From the NCBI RefSeq assembly GCF_019042655.1, contig NZ_JAHPZO010000011.1:1-64000 (forward strand): a stretch of 64,000 nucleotides of DNA. The letters run 5' to 3'. The DNA is from Planococcus sp. CP5-4_YE (lineage in GTDB: Bacteria; Bacillota; Bacilli; Bacillales_A; Planococcaceae). The notes beneath the pieces are model-generated. The model ran no database searches. It was not told the origin of the DNA and saw only the letters and a list, made by a program, of their open reading frames with translations. The translations under genes were made by a program, and so were the position numbers. This document shows positions 45,353 through 53,749 of this stretch, in pieces. Positions within the stretch are counted from its first letter, which is position 1. Each line of letters starts with the position of its first letter.

Positions 45353-45363
45353 GAGGTTATTAC

Positions 45364-45930
45364 ATGTGTGCCCGTAACAAACAGTTGACCCAAGAGCAAA
45401 GCCAGGATTTGCTCGAAACCTTGAAACAACGCTTTGAACAAAACGAACAACGCCACGAAAAGATGGGCTGGGACAATGTCTTGCTGAAGCTGAACGAAAA
45501 CCCAGAGAAGTTAGCGATTTTGCATCAAATGGAGGAAACCGGCGGTGAACCGGACGTCATCGGCTATGAAGTGGAGACTGGCATGTTCTTGTTTTGCGAT
45601 TGCTCAAAAGAAAGCCCTGCAGGACGCAGAAGCCTTTGCTATGACCGAACGGCGCTTGAAGCGCGTAAGAAGAACAAACCTGAAAATTCAGCAGTCGACA
45701 GGGCCAATGAGATCGGCATTGAATTGTTGACAGAAGACCAGTACAGGCTGCTCCAGACATTGGGCGAGTTCGATTTAAAAACGTCGAGCTGGCTAGAGAC
45801 ACCGCCTGAAATAAGGGAACGGGGTGGTGCGATTTTTGGTGATTGCAGGTACGGACAGGTTTTTGTTTACCATAACGGAGCTGATTCCTATTACGCCGCA
45901 AGAGGGTTTAGGGGAATTTTGAAAGTATGA
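45364..45930 (+). CDS. DUF4256 family protein
   Basis: A 188-residue cytosolic protein of the DUF4256 family, common in Bacillota and Bacteroidota, function unknown. FLFCDCSKESPAGRRSLCYDRTALEARKKNKPENSA (about 77-112) with its Cys residues is the conserved block, and RGGAIFGDCRYGQVFVYHNGADSYYAARGFRG closes the protein. The ATG follows taggaggttattac. Confidence 0.85.
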   Translation: MCARNKQLTQEQSQDLLETLKQRFEQNEQRHEKMGWDNVLLKLNENPEKLAILHQMEETGGEPDVIGYEVETGMFLFCDCSKESPAGRRSLCYDRTALEARKKNKPENSAVDRANEIGIELLTEDQYRLLQTLGEFDLKTSSWLETPPEIRERGGAIFGDCRYGQVFVYHNGADSYYAARGFRGILKV

Positions 45931-46017
45931 ACGAGTGAAGATGTTTCACGTGGAACCACACGGATGGACTTGGCAGCAAGGGGAGACCCGATAGCAGAAA
46001 CCAGAAAGGAAGTTATT

Positions 46018-46509
46018 ATGAAGCAACTGTATATCAAACAAAAAGTGTTCAGCTTGAGCGAGAAATTCACGGTTAAAGACGAGCAAGAACAGGACCGCTA
46101 TTTTGTAGAAGGAAGTTTTTTGAAAATCCCGAAGACCTTTTCAATCTTGGACGCTGAAAACCAGGAAATTGGAGTTATCACGAAAAAGACCTTCAGTTTC
46201 TTGCCGACTTTCTTTGTGGAAGTGGATGGCCAGGAAGCTGTCACGATCAAGAAAGAATTCACTTTTTTAAAGCCGCGTTATGCCATTGAAGCGGAAGGCA
46301 TCGATGTTGAGGGGGATTGGTGGGAAATGAGCTTTGATATTCTTCGCCACGGGCAAGTTATCGGTTCGGTAAGCAAACAATGGCTCAGCTGGGGAGACAC
46401 GTATCAAGTAGATATCCTAGATGAAACGATGGAGCATCTCGTCATTTCACTGGTTGTGGCTATTGATTGCGTAAAGGCAGATCAAGCAGCTGCTTCTGCA
46501 GGAGGATAA
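46018..46509 (+). CDS. LURP-one-related/scramblase-like protein (YxjI type)
   Basis: A 163-residue protein of the LOR/phospholipid-scramblase-like fold, a beta-barrel around a central helix (MKQLYIKQKVFSLSEKFTVKDEQ start, then KTFSFLPTFFVEVDG). The C-terminal hydrophobic segment (about 140-155, LVISLVVAIDCVKAD) is the buried helix seen in the family. Its role in bacteria is unknown. The ATG at 46018 follows aaaggaagttatt; the open frame extends 18 codons upstream without a site. Confidence 0.82.
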   Translation: MKQLYIKQKVFSLSEKFTVKDEQEQDRYFVEGSFLKIPKTFSILDAENQEIGVITKKTFSFLPTFFVEVDGQEAVTIKKEFTFLKPRYAIEAEGIDVEGDWWEMSFDILRHGQVIGSVSKQWLSWGDTYQVDILDETMEHLVISLVVAIDCVKADQAAASAGG

Positions 46510-46548
46510 GAAAGACGCGTTAATCCTTTACAGATGAATAATAATAAA

Positions 46549-46580
46549 AGACATTCACTTTACAAGTGAGTGTTTTTTTG
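46549..46580 (+). terminator. Terminator after the LOR gene
   Basis: cattcactt-tac-aagtgagtg followed by TTTTTTT. Confidence 0.85.
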
Positions 46581-46710
46581 TGAATATTAAAATTTTCTGA
46601 AAAAAATGATTTGAAAATCAATTCAAATAACTTTATACTTGAACATATCTTCTTTTCTCTAAAACTTCACTGTGCTAGAGAAAGAGAGCAAAAAAGGAGG
46701 CGGAAGCCGG

Positions 46711-48339
46711 TTGGAGAAGAAAGTTCGCAATTTATTTTATTTGTTCATCGCATTTGGGATCGTGTTATTGGCTGGATGTTCTAGCGATAATACGGAAAGT
46801 GAGGCCGGCACTGCATCGGAAGACGACAAGAGCGGCGGCACCTTGGTGTATGGGCGCGGCGCCGATTCGGTCAGTCTGGATCCGATCAATGTGACAGACG
46901 GTGAATCGATCCGGGTCACGCATAATATATACGAAACTCTATTGGAGTATGATCATAATTTAGAGCTTCAGCCGAAACTCGCGACTGATTACAGTTCGAG
47001 CGAAGATGGCCTGACTTGGACATTCCAGCTGCGCGAAGGCGTGAAGTTCCATGACGGCACCGATTTTAACGCAGAGGCCGTCGTCTTTAATTTTGAGCGC
47101 TGGATGGATCCGGAAAACCCGTACCATGAAGGGGATTTTCCTTATTATCCGTTCCTGTATGGAGGATTTAAAGGAGACGAAAACCACCTGATTGAATCGG
47201 TGACAGCGACTGGTGAGCACGAACTTGAAATCGTGTTGAAGCGAAAAACCGCACCGTTCCTTAGCTATTTAGCGATTTCGATGTTCGGGATCGCGAGCCC
47301 TGCAGCGATCGAACAATACGGAGCTGGCATCGGCGAGAATCCGGTCGGCACAGGGCCGTTCAAGTTCGAGGAATGGAACCGCAATAACACGATTACGCTG
47401 TCTAAAAACGAAGACTATTGGATGGAAGGAAAGCCTTATCTTGACCAAGTCATCTACCAAGTCATTCCCGAAAACTCTGCACGCTTGAATGCCTTGCAGA
47501 CAGGGGAAATCGATATTGTGGATGGCATGAATGCAAGCGATACGACGATTGTTGAAGACACGGAAGGCATTGAACTGATTAAACGCCCAAGTTTCAATAT
47601 CGGCTATATGGCGTTCAATATGGAAAAAGAGCCATTCGATGATCCTTTAGTGCGCAAGGCCATCAATATGGCGATCGATAAAGAGGAAATCGTCGATGCG
47701 TTTTATAACGGGCTGGCAGACCCGGCGACAAGCCCGCTGCCGCCTTCTCTCTGGAGCCACGACGAGTCGCTGGAGAAATACGATTACAATGTAGAAGAAG
47801 CGAAAAAACTATTGGCGGAAGCCGGCTTCGAGGACGGCTTTACCACGGAACTGCACACGATGAGCAATCCGCGCCCTTATTTGCCGGAACCGATGAAAAT
47901 TGCGGAAGCGATCCAATCGGACTTGGCGGAAATTGGCATCACGGCAGAAATCGTGTCGTCTGAATGGGCGACTTATTTGGAAGATACGAAGAACGGCAAG
48001 CACAGCATGGCTATGTATGGCTGGACTGGGGTTATGGCGGACCCGGACAATTTCTTGTATCCGAACCTCAGCAAAACAAACGCCGAAGTGCCTGCACAAA
48101 ACATCGCGTTCTATAAGAGCGACGAATTCACATCGTTGATCACGGAAGCACGTGAAACAATCGACCAGGACAAACGGACGGAGCTGTACCAAGAAGCCCA
48201 GCAATTGTTCCAGGAAGACGCGCCGTGGGTAATGCTCGCGTATACGACACCGCCTTTGGCACAGAGCGATTATGTGGAAGATTACAATCCGCATCCGATG
48301 AGCAACGATTTAATGACTGATGTATATCTATCAAACTAA
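46711..48339 (+). CDS. Peptide-type ABC transporter substrate-binding lipoprotein
   Basis: A 542-residue family-5 solute-binding protein (dipeptide/oligopeptide/glutathione type). A signal peptide with lipobox LLAGC (Cys about 22) anchors it. LEYDHNLELQPKLATDYSSSEDGLTWTFQLREGVKFHDGT is the family hallmark region, and NPVGTGPFKFEEW is also conserved. The TTG at 46711 is chosen because aaggagg lies ten bases upstream; the open frame before it lacks a site. No permease or ATPase genes accompany it, so it must work with components encoded elsewhere. The M42 peptidase 20 bp downstream is probably cotranscribed, which fits peptide use. Confidence 0.88.
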   Translation: MEKKVRNLFYLFIAFGIVLLAGCSSDNTESEAGTASEDDKSGGTLVYGRGADSVSLDPINVTDGESIRVTHNIYETLLEYDHNLELQPKLATDYSSSEDGLTWTFQLREGVKFHDGTDFNAEAVVFNFERWMDPENPYHEGDFPYYPFLYGGFKGDENHLIESVTATGEHELEIVLKRKTAPFLSYLAISMFGIASPAAIEQYGAGIGENPVGTGPFKFEEWNRNNTITLSKNEDYWMEGKPYLDQVIYQVIPENSARLNALQTGEIDIVDGMNASDTTIVEDTEGIELIKRPSFNIGYMAFNMEKEPFDDPLVRKAINMAIDKEEIVDAFYNGLADPATSPLPPSLWSHDESLEKYDYNVEEAKKLLAEAGFEDGFTTELHTMSNPRPYLPEPMKIAEAIQSDLAEIGITAEIVSSEWATYLEDTKNGKHSMAMYGWTGVMADPDNFLYPNLSKTNAEVPAQNIAFYKSDEFTSLITEARETIDQDKRTELYQEAQQLFQEDAPWVMLAYTTPPLAQSDYVEDYNPHPMSNDLMTDVYLSN

Positions 48340-48359
48340 GTAGTTGGAGTTGAGCAGTT

Positions 48360-49439
48360 GTGTATAAAGTATTGAAGGAATTATGTGGGTTGGTGGGGCC
48401 AAGCGGCTTCGAACAAGATGTACAACGCTATATCAAGGCTGAAATAGAAAATAAAGTGGAGACCTGCGAAGTGGACCCGCTCGGAAATATCATCGCCACG
48501 ATTCCGGCGACGGATGCTTCCTTGCCGTCGATTCTGCTCGCTGCGCATGCGGATGAAATCGGCTTTATTGTTAAAAAGATCGAAGCGAATGGCACGCTGC
48601 GCTTCGAACAGCTGGGTGGATTCGATAACCGCACCTTGCTGGCCCAGCCGGTGACGATCAAAGGTGATGATGGCTACATCCAGGGAGTCATCGGAACGCT
48701 CGCTGTCCATTACGTGAAATGGGATGACCCGAAGCGCATTGCTTCGCACCGGGAACTGTATATTGATATTGGGGCGGCTTCGCCTGAAGAAGTGGCGCAA
48801 ATGGGCGTCAGAGTGGGCCAGCCAGTGAGCTATGGCAGCGAATTGAAATTAATCGGTGATGCCAAGCAAAACCGCGTCGTCGGGAAAGCCTTGGATGACC
48901 GGGCGGGCTGTGCCGTCTTGCTGAAGTTGATCAATGAATTCCACCAAGCAGCCGATTTGGCGCATGGCGATATCCATTTCGCATTCACTGTACAGGAAGA
49001 GGTCGGGCTGCGCGGCGCTTCCGTCTTGAGCGCAAACCTGCATCCGGATTTCGCTTTGGCAATCGATACGACGCCGACGAGTGACACGAATGATGTGCTC
49101 ATGACCGGCACACGAAAACTGGGAGCAGGGCCATGCATCAAGATTACGGATAAGTCCTTGATCTCACATCCTTTAGTAACGGGTTTGTTGGAAAAAGTGG
49201 CCACAGAGCAAGCGATTCCGTATCAACAGGAAATCTTTATGGGTATAGGCACAGATGCCGGCGCAATCCATATGACGCATAAAGGGGTGTCAGCTGGCGT
49301 CGTCTCGATTCCTTCCCGTTATACGCATACACCGATTGAAATCGTGGATCTGGAAGATTTGGATCATACAGTAGAATTGGTGAAACACTTTATTTTATCG
49401 TCGAATGAATTAAACGGAAAAAGCTTCCTGGATACCTAA
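48360..49439 (+). CDS. M42-family metallo-aminopeptidase
   Basis: A 359-residue dinuclear-metal aminopeptidase (glutamyl aminopeptidase/TET type) that trims peptides in the cytosol. Metal and catalytic residues are visible: His and Asp in LAAHADEIGF (about 63-65), Asp in KALDDRAGC (about 181), the Glu pair in VQEEVGLRGA (about 216), Asp in LAIDTTPTSD (about 238), and a His near the end in SRYTHTPIEIVD (about 323). The GTG start at 48360 (MYKVLKELCGLVGPSGFE) is the conserved N-terminus. It lies downstream of a peptide-binding lipoprotein, forming a peptide-uptake and breakdown pair. Confidence 0.92.
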   Translation: MYKVLKELCGLVGPSGFEQDVQRYIKAEIENKVETCEVDPLGNIIATIPATDASLPSILLAAHADEIGFIVKKIEANGTLRFEQLGGFDNRTLLAQPVTIKGDDGYIQGVIGTLAVHYVKWDDPKRIASHRELYIDIGAASPEEVAQMGVRVGQPVSYGSELKLIGDAKQNRVVGKALDDRAGCAVLLKLINEFHQAADLAHGDIHFAFTVQEEVGLRGASVLSANLHPDFALAIDTTPTSDTNDVLMTGTRKLGAGPCIKITDKSLISHPLVTGLLEKVATEQAIPYQQEIFMGIGTDAGAIHMTHKGVSAGVVSIPSRYTHTPIEIVDLEDLDHTVELVKHFILSSNELNGKSFLDT

Positions 49440-49448
49440 TAGCATTCC

Positions 49449-49504
49449 AAAAACGCCTTTTTACTCGTGAACCTTAGGGGGAGCGTAGGGAAAGGCGTTT
49501 TTTC
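49449..49504 (+). terminator. Terminator after the M42 peptidase gene
   Basis: aaaacgcctttt / aaaggcgtttt stem with a long loop, followed by TTTTT. Confidence 0.75.
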
Positions 49505-49625
49505 TTTTGTGGAATGTATGACTTCTAAGCAAATTTCCTTAAATTCCAGAAAATTGAAACTTAACCCTAGTTATTTCGTATTATAAACAAAGGGGATGAT
49601 CGGGGTGCAGAAAGGAGCAAGCAAA

Positions 49626-50159
49626 TTGAAGCTGGCGCTGGCGGTGTTGGCCGTGATCGCGGCAGTCTTCACCATAGGCGGGTGTATGGCGGCGAAAGCC
49701 GATGACCCGAAAATGGAGACGATTGAGCGCGTATTGGAGCTGCAATTCAACGGGCCGGACGAGGAGTTTTTGGAGGCGATGTGGAATCCTGCCAACAAAC
49801 AAATCGTGGATGGCGTCGAAGTGAATGAGGCATTTGAACAGCAAGTGGACGACAAATATGGAGCCTATTTCACCGACAGTGAATTGGATCAATTCATGCG
49901 GGTATTCGGCACCTATTTTCCAGGATTGGCTGATATTTATGGCTATGAGCTGCGCTTGGAAGACGTGGACATCGAGTTGAGCGATACGGTGGCGAACCGC
50001 TACCTGTTCACGGCAGAAGTGGCGTTTCAGAAAAAAGGCGGAAAAGAGCAGCACGCTGAAGTGGGAGGCGTCGTGTTATTCTCGACCGTCCAAGAAGGCA
50101 AGATCGGCAAGTTCACTTATATAGACGACCAAGGTTTATCAGAGCGCTTGAAACAATAA
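49626..50159 (+). CDS. Hypothetical lipoprotein
   Basis: A 177-residue secreted lipoprotein: an N-terminal signal peptide (1-17) ends in lipobox IGGC (Cys about 18). The mature part is a small acidic domain (MAAKADDPKMETIERVLELQFNGPDEEFLEAMWN and later VSVDIEL-like strands) with no family I recognise. The TTG at 49626 is preferred because aaaggag lies seven bases upstream; an earlier ATG lacks a site. The small zinc-ribbon gene follows 22 bp downstream. Confidence 0.7.
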   Translation: MKLALAVLAVIAAVFTIGGCMAAKADDPKMETIERVLELQFNGPDEEFLEAMWNPANKQIVDGVEVNEAFEQQVDDKYGAYFTDSELDQFMRVFGTYFPGLADIYGYELRLEDVDIELSDTVANRYLFTAEVAFQKKGGKEQHAEVGGVVLFSTVQEGKIGKFTYIDDQGLSERLKQ

Positions 50160-50181
50160 CGATTGAGCAGGAGGGATGATG

Positions 50182-50355
50182 ATGTTCATCAATGAACCAC
50201 CAAAATGCCAAGTGTGCGGCAGGGAAATCGAGGGCGGTGAATTAGTGGAGCTCCAGATGCGTTACCCGAAGCGCAAAGGGTTCGCGGAGGTCAAAGCGTA
50301 CTTAAAACTAGAGGCCAAGTTTACCTGCGATGCGTGCTCGAAAAGCAAAAAATAA
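50182..50355 (+). CDS. Small zinc-ribbon protein (57 aa)
   Basis: Starts at the last of three consecutive ATG codons, seven bases after aggaggg. Two Cys pairs, CQVC (9-12) and CDAC (49-52), frame the chain and should hold one zinc ion in a treble-clef or ribbon fold. The middle is basic (MRYPKRKGFAEVKAYLK). I recall similar short Bacillaceae proteins being annotated, probably wrongly, as hydroxamate-siderophore binding proteins. It lies next to a Fur-controlled siderophore receptor but on the other strand. Confidence 0.7.
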   Translation: MFINEPPKCQVCGREIEGGELVELQMRYPKRKGFAEVKAYLKLEAKFTCDACSKSKK

Positions 50356-50356
50356 C

Positions 50357-50417
50357 GAAAGCCCCCGTCCGAACGGCTTCCGGGGGGGTGTGGAAGGCCG
50401 TTCGGACGGGGGCTTTC
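50357..50417. terminator. Long bidirectional terminator
   Basis: Perfect 21-bp arms (50357-50377 and 50397-50417; gaaagcccccgtccg / cggacgggggctttc outermost) plus an inner extension. It serves the convergent zinc-ribbon and siderophore-receptor genes. Unusually long and GC-rich. Confidence 0.9.
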
Positions 50418-50424
50418 AAATGGC

Positions 50425-51357
50425 TTAACTTTCGGCAAGGAATCCTTCTTCAAAGATGCCAAGCAAATGGTCAAGTGTGATCGGGTCGCTATAAGTCGAA
50501 GCTTTCGTATTGATTTCAATGACGCGCTCTTCGCTTACGGCAGGGATATTGTTCCAGACATCGGTTTCCATGAATGAGTTGTCGACATCCGGGTTTTTGC
50601 TGAGGACGACGTAATCCCCTGCAAAGTCAGGCAATACTTCGAGCGAGAACGTGTGGACGCCCGCTTCAAGAGCCAGTTCCTCGACTTTTTCAGGCATGTT
50701 CAAGCCCATTTCTTGATAGAGGATTTCAGTGCCGCGTGCGTAATTATCACCGAATACATAGAATTCCTTATTGCCGCTTTCGATGACCGAAACAGTGGCG
50801 TCTTCACCGATTTTGGCGCGGATTTCTTCACCGGCAGCTTGTGCGCGGCTTTGGAAATCAGCGACCCAATCTTTCGCTTCCTGTTCTTTATTGAGCAATT
50901 TGCCGATTTCCACTTGCTGATCCAAATAATCGAGTTTGCCCCATGTAAAGGCAACGGTCGGTGCGATTTCGCTCATCTTGTCGAGATTTTTCATATGTGT
51001 GCCAGCGATGATAAGGTCCGGATCCAATTCGATGATTTTCTCCAAATTGTCTTCCGTAACGATTTCCACATCGGACAGCATATCTTCAAAAAGCGGGTTG
51101 GCATTGGTCCATTCGTCGATGCCGACGATATTGCCTTCAAGCGCCAAGACATTCGGCCCGTTCGTCAAGGCGATGATGCGCTGTGGGTCTGTCGGCACTT
51201 CAACGGGACCCGTTTCCGATTCGTATGTAAATGTTTCCGCTGCTGCGTCTTGTTCCGGTTCTGCAGCGCCCGTATCTTCAGACGATTCGGCAGAGCCGCA
51301 AGCAGCGAGTACAGCCAATAGCAGTAAAAGCACGAACAATAATCCTGATTTTTTCAA
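50425..51357 (-). CDS. Iron-siderophore ABC transporter substrate-binding lipoprotein
   Basis: A 310-residue type III binding protein (FhuD/FeuA/YfiY class) that captures ferric siderophores outside the membrane. A signal peptide ends in lipobox LAAC (Cys about 20). VPTDPQRIIALTNGPNVLALEGNIVGIDEW (about 55-84) is the family start, and PDLIIAGTHMKNLDKMSEIAPTVAF is also typical. The TTG at 51357 follows aaggagaagaagaac; the frame's ATG 12 codons earlier has no site. A near-consensus Fur box lies 35 bp upstream. No permease or ATPase genes are adjacent. Confidence 0.9.
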   Translation of the reverse strand: MKKSGLLFVLLLLLAVLAACGSAESSEDTGAAEPEQDAAAETFTYESETGPVEVPTDPQRIIALTNGPNVLALEGNIVGIDEWTNANPLFEDMLSDVEIVTEDNLEKIIELDPDLIIAGTHMKNLDKMSEIAPTVAFTWGKLDYLDQQVEIGKLLNKEQEAKDWVADFQSRAQAAGEEIRAKIGEDATVSVIESGNKEFYVFGDNYARGTEILYQEMGLNMPEKVEELALEAGVHTFSLEVLPDFAGDYVVLSKNPDVDNSFMETDVWNNIPAVSEERVIEINTKASTYSDPITLDHLLGIFEEGFLAES

Positions 51358-51391
51358 GTTCTTCTTCTCCTTTAGTAGAAAATGGTCTATC

Positions 51392-51410
51392 AATAATGAT
51401 AATCATTTTC
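51392..51410 (-). promoter_or_regulatory. Fur box
   Basis: aataatgataatcattttc matches the 19-bp Fur consensus GATAATGATAATCATTATC at 17 positions, 35 bp upstream of the siderophore-binding gene. Iron-dependent repression is expected. Confidence 0.88.
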
Positions 51411-51541
51411 AATTAGATTCTTATTTAATCCTACTTCTCCATATATGTATTGTCAACAAACTTATGGAAGATAATTTCGATAAGTTTGCCAGTGTCGGGC
51501 AAGGCGGGCGATTATAAAAAATTTCAAAGGAAGTGGTCGGG

Positions 51542-51886
51542 GTGAATATTGAGTTAACTCGGTTTCGGGTGAAACAAGGAAAATCGGGAGCAGTGGACGA
51601 ATGGCTGAAGTTCTTGAACGATCACATGGAAGAAGTTCTGGTGACCTTGGAAGGCGAGAACATGTACATTGAGACCATTTTCCGGGAGACGCTGGATGGG
51701 AACGAGTATCTGTATTGGTATTCGATACAGGGAAAAGGCGGGCAGGCGGTGAAAACTTCAACGCATTGGATCGATGAAAAGCATATGGAGTACTGGCAGG
51801 AATGCATCGATCCTGATTTTGAAGCCGTCGATTTATCAGTCGAAGCGGTCATGATTCCTCCACATATCCGAAACCTGATGAAGTAA
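51542..51886 (+). CDS. DUF6176 family protein
   Basis: A 114-residue cytosolic protein of the DUF6176 family, with a dimeric alpha/beta-barrel-like pattern (MNIELTRFRVKQGK, VLVTLEGENMYIETIF, EYLYWYSIQGKGG, MEYWQECI). Function unknown. The GTG at 51542 is chosen because aaaggaag lies nine bases upstream; a GTG at 51533 is in the site itself. It is monocistronic. Confidence 0.8.
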   Translation: MNIELTRFRVKQGKSGAVDEWLKFLNDHMEEVLVTLEGENMYIETIFRETLDGNEYLYWYSIQGKGGQAVKTSTHWIDEKHMEYWQECIDPDFEAVDLSVEAVMIPPHIRNLMK

Positions 51887-51992
51887 TAGAGACCAGAGCG
51901 GGCTGAAATAGAAGCCAGGCTCTTTTTTTTTATGAAAAATAACATCCAGCCCAAATTGTGCTTGCGCAATGAAAAACTAAGGTATATGATGT

Positions 51993-52013
51993 AAATCGTA
52001 ACATTTACTCTTT
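51993..52013 (+). promoter_or_regulatory. Zur-like box 1
   Basis: aaatcgtaacatttactcttt matches the Bacillus Zur consensus (AAATCGTAAT-N-ATTACGATTT) at 15-16 of 20 positions, about 205 bp before the ABC operon. Confidence 0.5.
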
Positions 52014-52113
52014 GCATTGATTCATACAACCGAACCGCTTGATCGAGAGTTTTTCAATACATAGCATATCTTTAGCCCGCTGCCACACGAGGCTAAAAAA
52101 TTTTCGGTTTTAT

Positions 52114-52134
52114 AAATCGTAATAATTACTTTTT
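52114..52134 (+). promoter_or_regulatory. Zur box 2
   Basis: aaatcgtaataattactttt plus one T matches the Zur consensus at 18 of 20 positions, 86 bp before the first gene of the ABC operon. It would overlap or adjoin the promoter, giving zinc-dependent repression. Confidence 0.7.
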
Positions 52135-52219
52135 AAAGATTCATTACATTCAATTAGCGAAAGAAAAGTTTGTATGACCGGCTAATTTTGCCAAAATTAT
52201 TCGATAAGGAGAAGATTTT

Positions 52220-53749
52220 ATGAAGAAACTGCTAGTTTTACTCACTGTATTAGCCGCTATGGCGCTTTTATTGTCCGCATGTTCCGATTCATCGGCGGAG
52301 GGCGGGGAAGACGCCGTTAAAGAAGTGAATCTATTATTCAATTTTGCGACCAATTCACTCGACCCTCATGTCGACACAAGCTATGTGCCAGTGCGTGCTG
52401 GCATTGCCGAGACTATGGTTTATTTGAATGACGAAACTCTGGAGATCGAACCTTGGCTGGCGAAAAGTTGGTCGAGTGAGGATGGCCAGACTTGGACGTT
52501 CACCTTGCGCGAAGACGTGAAGTTTCAAAACGGCAAGCCGATGGACGGCGAAGCGGTGAAAGCTTCCTTGGAACGCGCCATGGCAGATAATATCGCCATT
52601 GAAAATGCGTTGCGCATCGAATCGATTGCAGTCGAAGGGGCGGAATTGACCATCAAGACGACGATGCCGTTTCCGGAATTCCCTTCTGAACTGGTGCATC
52701 CGAACACCTCGATCATCGACGTCAGTGAAACCGATTTTATCAATAAACCAATCGGCACCGGCCCGTTTGCCGTGGCATCGTTTACGCCTGGTACGGCTGT
52801 AGACTTGGTGCGCTTCGAAGATTATTGGGACGGTGCTGCGAAATTGGAGAAAGCGAGATTTTCATTTAACGAAGACGCCAATGCGCGTTCGCTTGCGCTC
52901 GAATCAAAAGGCGCGGACATCGTGTTCCGCCCTGAAGTGGAAACGGTCGAACAGTTGGAAGCGATTGACGGGGTGACGGTCGAGTCGACTTCAACTTTCC
53001 GCGTCCACCAGATGACCATGAACTTGCAGCGTGAGTCCTTGAAAGATGTGCATGTCCGCCAAGCGATCGATGCATTGATCGACCGTGACATGATCGCTGA
53101 GACGATTTTGAGCGGCCATGCGGAAGTGGCGACAGGGCCGTTTCCATCTTCCTTCTCTTTTGCGCCGGACTATCCTGAAAAAAAGCGTGGGATCGATGAA
53201 GCGCGCAAGCTTTTGGGACAGGTAGGCTATACGGAGCAGGACGGTGTGATGCAAAAAGATGGGGAGCCGTTGACCTGGACGCTATTGACCTATAGCGCAC
53301 GCGCCGATTTGCCGTTAATTGCCCAAGTGTTCCAATCAGATGCAGGACAGCTTGGCATTGAAGTAGTGATTGAGCAAATTGAAATCCCGGAAGAGCATAT
53401 GGCCGCTAACCGTGACTGGGATTTGACGACTTATAGCAACTTAACGGCACCGCGCGGGGATGCCGGCTATTATTTGAACGCGACCTATCATCCCGACGGC
53501 GCACTCAATTTCAGCGGTGCAGACGATGACAAGCTGACGGCGATGATCGATGAGTTAAATCAAGTCGTCGGCCAGGAGCAACGTTCGGATATCGCAGAAG
53601 AAATCGCCAGCTACGTGGACGAGCAAATGTACAACTCATTTGTACTGCATCCGAACACGCTCGTTGCCTATAATTCCGACAAGGTAAAAAATTGGACGAC
53701 GACAAGAAGCGAGTACTATATGCTGACGAACGAATTGGATGTGGAGTAA
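52220..53749 (+). CDS. Metal-chelate ABC transporter substrate-binding lipoprotein (NikA/CntA-like)
   Basis: A 509-residue family-5 binding protein of the nickel/opine-metallophore group. The signal peptide ends in lipobox LSAC (Cys about 21). ETLEIEPWLAKSWSSEDGQTWTFTLREDVKFQNGKPM (about 72-108) and NKPIGTGPFAV are family marks. The ATG follows aaggagaagatttt. It is first in a six-gene unit. Annotation pipelines would call it NikA, but two Zur-like boxes upstream argue that the cargo is zinc, probably as a metallophore complex as in staphylococcal Cnt systems. The binding residues cannot be assigned from sequence. Confidence 0.88.
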   Translation: MKKLLVLLTVLAAMALLLSACSDSSAEGGEDAVKEVNLLFNFATNSLDPHVDTSYVPVRAGIAETMVYLNDETLEIEPWLAKSWSSEDGQTWTFTLREDVKFQNGKPMDGEAVKASLERAMADNIAIENALRIESIAVEGAELTIKTTMPFPEFPSELVHPNTSIIDVSETDFINKPIGTGPFAVASFTPGTAVDLVRFEDYWDGAAKLEKARFSFNEDANARSLALESKGADIVFRPEVETVEQLEAIDGVTVESTSTFRVHQMTMNLQRESLKDVHVRQAIDALIDRDMIAETILSGHAEVATGPFPSSFSFAPDYPEKKRGIDEARKLLGQVGYTEQDGVMQKDGEPLTWTLLTYSARADLPLIAQVFQSDAGQLGIEVVIEQIEIPEEHMAANRDWDLTTYSNLTAPRGDAGYYLNATYHPDGALNFSGADDDKLTAMIDELNQVVGQEQRSDIAEEIASYVDEQMYNSFVLHPNTLVAYNSDKVKNWTTTRSEYYMLTNELDVE

